Source: Carposina sasakii
Lineage: Eukaryota > Arthropoda > Insecta > Lepidoptera > Carposinidae
Direction: 5' to 3'
Assembly: GCA_014607495.2 (NCBI GenBank)
Contig: CP053165.1
Coordinates: 1,358,906-1,422,905, forward strand
Length of the DNA stretch: 64,000 nucleotides
A program made the translations under genes and the position numbers. Of this stretch, positions 58,687-64,000 are shown one piece after another; the stretch's first letter is position 1, and every line of letters starts with the position of its first letter. Below the pieces are notes generated by a model. That model was given only the letters and a program-made list of their open reading frames with translations. It did not search any database and had not been told where the DNA came from.

Positions 58687-59417
58687 TTGAAAGCAGCGCC
58701 CGCGCAGATCGTACGTGTTCATTCACGAATGTGCGGTCACAATGAGGGTAGTATTACATATCTATTTGTTTGAAGATGATATCAAACGGAAAGGTTTACA
58801 TCACCATTCTACATTTATATAAACTAATTTGGGGGACGTCTGCGAATTATAAATAAAAATATTTTTCGTGTGAATTATTCACATAATATGGCCTATGTGT
58901 TAATCTGTCTTTTGTTACGGAAATACCAACCTTTTGTGTGAAAAGTAACACAAGCTTTCTTGTTTAAGATATAAGTAGGAAATACCTAAACTTTAAATAA
59001 CCCTGTAACCGATACCTAGCATCTTAGAAAGCTAAAGTTTATATTTCTCTTGGCAGCAGCTTTTGGCATAATATCTAAAAACCAACTTATTTTTTTAAGA
59101 AACCTGAGCAAAGATTGGACGACTATTGAAAAAGATATTTTTAAGTCAACTTAGTCCTAAGTTTTAATTAAACCACACGGAGTTTCTTGTAGGCTCCTCA
59201 CGAAACTTCTTGTTTGAGCTCAATTTTTGTTTTATTGAACTTGAAGTTACTTGCGGATTATAAGTTGTGATCCATTCCCATGGGCCTGACGACGACAATC
59301 CGAATATATTGAGTAGATAGAGCTTATATTAGGAATATGAAATATAATACAATATTTTGGGCAAGTCACTGATAAATTCCGTGTGGTGTCGGCAGAGTAG
59401 AATAGCACTTAGCACCT

Positions 59418-59804
59418 TAGGGTTGCCAACCGTCCTATTTTCCCAGGACATGTCCTGCTTTTTGGGGTGTCACGGGCTGTCCTGGATAGTTTTTAAGCAT
59501 CGTCCTGAGTTTTAGAGCCCTGACACATTCGCTAACGGCAGATTTTCTAAGGGTGCCGACATCAGGTCAACGCCTAATGCGACGATGCAAATAAGCGTCA
59601 GCGGCGACTCTAGAAAGCCAAAAAGAAGCAAATACGTAGTCGCCGGCACTGAATGTATGACCTGTTTTGAAATTCGCACACCACTAACTCCCCACAATCG
59701 TATTGTCACTGTGCTCGCACATGTATAATCCTGGCTTTAATTCGAAATGTCCTGGTATTTCTTCTTCAAATCCCGGTTTTCAAAGTTTTGAGATGGCAAC
59801 CCTA
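59418..59804 (+). mobile_element. hAT-like nonautonomous element
   Basis: Ends TAGGGTTGCCAAC and TGGCAACCCTA are inverted; the interior has repeated gtcctg-rich sequence. Possible 8 base target copies tagcacct / cactacct match only 5 of 8. It carries a second MITE at 59516-59662. Confidence 0.5.
59516..59662 (-). mobile_element. MITE nested in hAT-like element
   Basis: Reverse relative of 39099-39248: tgacacattcgctaacggca at one end, gtcgccggcactgaatgtat at the other. Confidence 0.6.
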
Positions 59805-59825
59805 CACTACCTGTCCTTTTTAATA

Positions 59826-60030
59826 TAGTAATACTAGACATAGGGTTTCCGGGAGGTGGGCAGCAGCGCCTCGCATGTTGACAACTTGATCCGAAAATCA
59901 CACTGCGGTCACCAACTCGCCTGCCCAGTGTGATGCCTATGGGCAAAAAGCTTATAGTAGTAACCTTGGGACGTGCCCTGAGGGAGACCTTCGTCCAGCA
60001 GTGTATTGCAATGGACTGATGTGATGTGAC
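59826..60030 (+). repeat. RTE-like LINE 3' end
   Basis: gggtttccgggaggtgggca, ggtcaccaactcgcctgccc and cgtccagcagtgtattgcaa match the 55452 copy in reverse. Confidence 0.6.
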
Positions 60031-60035
60031 CGATC

Positions 60036-60292
60036 ATACATATACATACCTCTATCCCTTCCGGGGTAGGCAGAGCACTAAGGGCCGATAGAACCACATG
60101 ATGCCACTTCTGACCAATTTTGAGGATATAATTGAGATTATAATTGAGAGTAGAAGTTCGGTTAGTAGTGACAGGTGGTCAGCCCATCGCCTACAAAACA
60201 CCAAAATCCTCTTGTCCCTCTACTGACTTGTACAGTATGCCCGGGAACAGAAGCAGCTACGTTTTTTTTTACTCTCGGAGCAGCATAGACGT
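60036..60292 (+). repeat. R250 repeat copy
   Basis: Starts catacatatacatacc and runs to cggagcagcatagac. A second copy follows within about 6 bases. Confidence 0.7.
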
Positions 60293-60297
60293 AAAGT

Positions 60298-60510
60298 AAC
60301 ATACATGTAATCACGCCTTTATCCTTTACGGGGTAGGCAGAGCACCAAGGGCCGATAGAATCACATGGTGCCACTTCTGACCAATTTTGAGGGTATAGTT
60401 GAGATGTACAAGTTATGTTAGTAGTGACAGGTGGTCAGCCCATCGGCTACAAAACACCAAGACCCTCTTGTCCCTCTACTGACTTATACAGTATGCCCGG
60501 GAAGAGTATA
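60298..60510 (+). repeat. R250 repeat copy, adjacent
   Basis: Same orientation; stops at tgcccgggaagag, so the last part is missing. Together with the previous copy it makes a direct tandem. Confidence 0.7.
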
Positions 60511-60750
60511 TCTTAGTAGTATATAGAAGTATATCTTTTAATATAAAATTATAATATACGTTTTGTTTGAGTTTGGAATATATCTTCAATGAATTATTAC
60601 AATGTACCTTACCTACTTAATACTAAAGTAACATAAAAAACTCCATACAAAACTTCGAAGGCAAGTAATAAAAAGTCTACTTAGGCGAATTTTTTACGAT
60701 AAGAAAATTTTTAGGGTTCTGTACCAAAAGGGTAAAAAAGGAATTATGTC

Positions 60751-61022
60751 CATCTTTAACTATTTAAATATTTATAATTATCACTTATTTTTTGGAGTCG
60801 GTGCCAGCCTAGGTTGGTCTGTTGTGTTGATGGACGCGCGTGGCTGGCAAAGCCACACACACGGCAAAATACAATATGGTGTAGTAGGCAGCGTTAATGC
60901 AATTTCCTATTCTTGGTTTTACTATTTAGTGTGGGTCAGTTTCTTAATTACATTTATTTGTTTGGCTGGCACCGACTCCAAAAAATAAGTGATAATTATA
61001 AATATTTAAATAGTTTAAGATG
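60751..61022 (+). mobile_element. TIR element with ~57 bp ends and an 80-codon ORF
   Basis: The left end (catctttaactatttaaata ... ggagtcggtgccagcc) and the right end are reverse complements over about 57 bases with one mismatch seen. The element is 272 bp. It interrupts a repeat phrase (ggtaaaaaaggaattatgtc), which recurs unbroken at about 61916. The ORF 60746-60988 spans it and includes both TIRs; its protein has hydrophobic stretches but no recognised domain, and is probably fortuitous. Confidence 0.65.
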
Positions 61023-61055
61023 ACTGTGGTTATGTCAGTTAATTTATCTAATTAA

Positions 61056-61320
61056 CTTAGTAGAAAGCTTCTATCTGCAGATAACATTGCCTACAGTAAA
61101 ATGTAGTAAACCCTTCAAGGGCATGAACGTAAATGCAGAGGCGCAAAGATATAAAAAAAGTAATTCATTAGGATGATAAGCATCTTTGGATCTGTAGCTC
61201 TGCCCGCTGATTACGTAAAAGCAATAGCAAAGCCGAAGCAAAGCGAAAACGAAAACTGTACAATATTCGCCTTGAAATGTCAAAGTTCCTTTGAAATTCG
61301 TTTTGTAATAAGTTTTGTAG
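61056..61320 (+). repeat. Duplicated segment, copy 1
   Basis: gtaaatgcagaggcgcaaag, ttcattaggatgataagcat and the partial MITE (gcaatagcaaagccgaagca) match copy 2 at 62190-62455. Spacing about 1.1 kb. Confidence 0.7.
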
Positions 61321-61324
61321 TATG

Positions 61325-61704
61325 TTAACTCCTAACCGAAGGAGTTCAGCTTGACCATCAGCAAGCAGCATCAGCAAGTATACCTTTAGCCCTACATACC
61401 ACTATATAGTTTCCATCAATTGCAGTACTGTCTCCAACTCGCTATCGCTCAGATGTTGATTCAAGTAACACGTTAGCCCTGCATACTACTAAATAGTTTC
61501 CATCGAGCAGTACTGTCTCCCAACTCCTAACCGTTAAGGAGTTCTGTAGCTTCATCATCAGCACAGCAGCATCAGATGTTGATTCAAGTAACACGTTAGC
61601 CCTACATACTACTTAATAGTTTCCATTGACCAATTGCAGTACTGTATCCCAACTCCTAACCGTTAAGGAGTTCTGTAGCTTCATCATCAGCACAGCAGCA
61701 TGTG
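61325..61704 (+). repeat. Tandem repeat, period about 90-125 bp
   Basis: About three units, each with gttagccctacatactact, tagtttcca, gcagtactgt, aactcctaaccgttaaggag, ttcatcatcagcacagcagc and atgttgattcaagtaacac. Units differ by small deletions. The phrase ctcctaaccgttaaggag is itself a partial palindrome. Confidence 0.8.
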
Positions 61705-62189
61705 TTGACACCCTGAAGCACCTGAGGTAGTAACAAAAGCACCATACGAGCATACAATTTTCGGTGGTTGCCCTATTCTCCTGGATCCATCATCAGATCC
61801 TGACCTGGTGAAAATGGGACCACCTATGAATATAGCCGTTTATAACTGACGGAAATATCGGTGAACATACATAAAAAAAAAAAAAAAATTATACATACAG
61901 ACGAATTGATAAAAAAAAGGAATTATGTCCGTCTGTCTGTAGTCCACATGTCAATTTATCTAATTAACTTAGTACAATCTATAATTATTTACAATAATAA
62001 CTAAACCTACGAAAAAAAAAACTAGAGCTACAAAATAAAATAAAATTTACAAATAGAAGACTCCTTGCAAGTCCTCCACCGCTGGCAATGTGCCCAAAAG
62101 GCTATTTTAGCGAGGCTTACTCGCTGTCCAAAAAATGAGCCAGCCCTCTGGTCATGAATGCCTCGACCAACCTTTTCGAAATATCCTTA

Positions 62190-62455
62190 GTAGAAAGTTG
62201 TAGAAGTTAAGACAGTAAAATGTACTAAACCCTCATGAACGTAAATGCAGAGGCGCAAAGATATTAAAAAAAAATTCATTAGGATGATAAGCATCTTTGG
62301 AAGCTCTGCCCGCTGATTACGTAAAAGCAATAGCAAAGCCGAAGCAAAGCGAAAACGAAAATTTCGCCTTGACTAGAATTTGACAAGCAATCAGCGATTT
62401 TTGTACAATTTTCGCTATCGCTTTGCTTTTGCTAGTTAGGTAAAAAGGGGGCCGA
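62190..62455 (+). repeat. Duplicated segment, copy 2, with complete MITE end
   Basis: Same order as copy 1, then an internally shortened agcaaagcc MITE with its right end (tttgctagttaggta) at about 62310-62450. Confidence 0.7.
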
Positions 62456-62475
62456 GCCTTATTATTCCAATATGT

Positions 62476-62710
62476 ATGCAGAGTGTAATAAAACGGGTAG
62501 GTATATTCGGAATGCTATGAAAATAGCCCGCTATAAAGAATCCATCCACAAATCGAGACTTCGAGTGACATGTTTATTTTTTAAGCCTGTATGAAGACTC
62601 TTGAGTTGTTTAAGAATTCTTCATACTATCTGAAAAAATAAATTTTCGGACTAGGTTCTCTATATCATAGGATTTCGTTTGACATACCCCTTCTGTTACA
62701 CCCTGTATAA
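62476..62710 (+). mobile_element. MITE, relative of 12989-13204
   Basis: Shares ttcttcatactatctg, atagcccgctata and the right end ctgttacaccctgtata; the left end is degraded. Confidence 0.55.
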
Positions 62711-62849
62711 TAATGTAAAAGAAAGACATAATTATGTTTTAAATAATGTACTCGTATTTTTATAATCTCTTTGTTTCTCGTAAAAAAAATAAAAATTGTA
62801 ATATTTTAGAGAAAAATCTTGACGTTATTTTTTACAGCTCCACTCGGAT

Positions 62850-63092
62850 TAATTTTGGGTTTTGTGACGTTTCGGTCCGCTCGTATTTCGTCCCGTGTGA
62901 CGAATCACCCCATATTTTTATTATTACTAGGCGATTTGTCCCGATATGAATACCTGTTTTGAAAGATTTAAGTACAGTTCAAAAAATTTATATCGGAACG
63001 AATCGACCAAGTACCTAATAATAAAAATATGGGGTGATTCGTCCCGCGGCACGAAAAGACCCATTCAAACATGAACGCCCCAAAACCCTTAA
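62850..63092 (+). mobile_element. TIR element, attttgggttttgtgac / ccccaaaaccctt
   Basis: Inner arms gacgaatcaccccatatttt + tattatta and the reverse (taataataaaaatatggggt) are identical over at least 27 bases; cgtcccg motifs flank both. Not seen elsewhere in the window. Confidence 0.6.
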
Positions 63093-63259
63093 TTTTCAAC
63101 GGCATCTTAACGTTTTACGAGTACATCTCTTTCTGTTTGTGTCGTAAAAAGCAAGACGGTATACTGATTTGCTTGTAAAATCAAATCTTAGATTTTTAAA
63201 GGATTCTTTGCATTAGGTTTTAGGATACTCCCATAACAGCTGTTACTAAATTATTAGAT

Positions 63260-63495
63260 ACTAGTGGACGTCCGCGACTACCTCCGCGTGGACTGCAGAG
63301 AAAACCAAATGTCTAAATTATCCGGGATAAAAATATTTTCCCGGGATAAAAAGTAGCCTATGTGTTAATCCAGGTGTTAGCTAACTCCATACCAAATTTT
63401 ATTACAATCACTCCAGCCGTTTTTACGTGAAAGAGTAACAAACATCCATCCATCCATACTTACAAACTTTCGCGTTTATAATATTAGTGGGATAG
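63260..63495 (+). repeat. Lep1-type Helitron-like repeat, subfamily I, near complete
   Basis: actagtggacgtccgcgact to cgcgtttataatattagtgg + gat. Lies about 85 bp before the exon acceptor. Confidence 0.75.
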
Positions 63496-63580
63496 GATAT
63501 CATCCAGATACACTACTCTTATTTGTAACTAAACCTATCTGTCAAATCCTTCGCAATTGTAAATGGCACCATTATTCCAG

Positions 63581-63809
63581 ATTATTCGAAGAAAACGAAG
63601 ACATGATCCATCTATTCGAGAAATTCCGTGAGCTGAACAGCAAGGACTGGGCTACCTCTGAAGAGTTGGCAGAACACGCCACCAAGGTCATGCACACCCT
63701 GGACGAGGGGATCAAGGGTCTGGGAGACGTAGACACCTTCTTTGCGTACATCAGGCATGTTGGTGCTACTCATCATCAGGTCCCTGGGTTTAAGGCTGAA
63801 AATTTTTGG
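63581..63809 (+). CDS. Globin B, middle exon (helices B-G)
   Basis: Acceptor attattccag ends at 63580; donor gtaagc starts at 63810. The 76 codons follow in frame from exon 45142-45317. CD1 Phe at 63615-63617 (LFEKF), distal His E7 at 63675-63677 (ELAEHA), proximal His F8 at 63771-63773 (GATHH). E7 to F8 is 32 residues, as in neuroglobin. It ends in PGFKAENFW like copy A and should be followed by an exon like 29758-29913, which lies beyond the window. The apparent continuation of the ORF to 63851 is intron read-through. Confidence 0.92.
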
Positions 63810-63849
63810 GTAAGCAACACAAGGGTCAAGAAGAGTAATGATAAGAAGT

Positions 63850-63950
63850 GAAAAAAATCTTCACCCGAGTGGGACTCGAACCCACTACCTCTCGCATTCC
63901 GTGCAGAGCTCTCACCAACTGAGCTACCGGGTCAATTACTCGGATGATTA
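63850..63950 (-). repeat. SINE family 1 copy in intron 2 of globin B
   Basis: Reverse: tcttcacccgagtgggactc, then tcaccaactgagctaccggg. Begins about 40 bases after the splice donor. Confidence 0.65.
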
Positions 63951-64000
63951 ATTAATTAGTTAGCAGAAGATTAATTAGCTGTCTTTTAACTCATATTGCT

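Larger units (their letters stand above)
45318..63580 (+). other. Globin B intron 1 (18.3 kb), filled with repeats
   Basis: Starts GTAAGT and ends attattccag. It includes all elements listed from 48600 to 63495. 45318-48520 is AT-rich with no feature apart from a tail-like ataaaagcctattctattct at 47127; 51300-52430, 52520-53820 and 55890-57065 likewise show nothing I can support. Confidence 0.75.

Noticed and set aside
60746..60988. Membrane-protein-like 80-codon ORF
   Set aside because: It contains the TIRs of a mobile element at both ends and no known domain. Kept only as a finding.
61325..61704. Possible CRISPR-like array
   Set aside because: Units are imperfect, about 90-125 bp, without regular short repeats and unique spacers, and the genome is eukaryotic.
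1..64000. Defence island, operon or prophage-like system
   Set aside because: All signals point to an insect genome with split genes and transposable elements; no prokaryotic organisation is present.

Overview
This is a 64 kb window of AT-rich nuclear DNA from an insect, most likely a moth or butterfly. The reasons are: split genes with GT-AG introns; a BEL/Pao LTR retrotransposon; many Lep1-type Helitron-like repeats (actagt + ggacgcccgcgac at one end, cgcgtttataatattagtaggat-like sequence at the other); several tRNA-derived SINE families; and RTE-like tails ending in GATGATGAT. There are no prokaryotic operons, rRNAs, CRISPR arrays or convincing functional tRNA genes. Most of the roughly 75 short ORFs in the window lie in repeats or AT-rich noncoding DNA and are not genes.

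The only host genes I can support are two globin genes in tandem on the + strand. Gene A has its middle exon at 24226-24457 and its last exon at 29758-29913. Gene B has its first coding exon at 45142-45317 and its middle exon at 63581-63809. The introns sit where globin genes classically have them: phase 2 in helix B and phase 0 in helix G. Both copies keep the CD1 Phe, the distal His (E7) and the proximal His (F8), with E7 and F8 32 residues apart as in neuroglobin. Gene B starts MGC, a predicted N-myristoylation plus palmitoylation signal of the kind known in globin X, so a membrane-associated globin X-like protein is the best call. Exon 1 of A is not visible, and is probably left of the window. 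The last exon of B lies right of the window.

Layout: 1-4389 is a BEL/Pao element that retains an intact 657-codon Gag-protease ORF but has lost most of pol. 4.4-24 kb is a mosaic of SINEs, MITEs, Helitron-like repeats and unexplained AT-rich DNA. 24.2-30.7 kb is globin A, whose 5.3 kb intron holds a ~2 kb imperfect palindrome of nested repeats. 30.7-45.1 kb is intergenic repeat-rich DNA, probably including 5' noncoding sequence of B. 45.1-63.8 kb is globin B, with an 18.3 kb first intron that contains a Penelope-like element remnant, a LINE tail, many MITEs and a local tandem repeat. The window ends in intron 2 of B, inside a SINE.

I found no clearly new multi-gene system. The most interesting items are the tandem acylated-type globins, the large palindrome, a deleted retrotransposon with an intact Gag-protease ORF, tiny hairpin insertions at two places, and several MITE families nested inside each other. 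All family calls come from reading the sequence by eye. Percent identities and boundaries are hand estimates.
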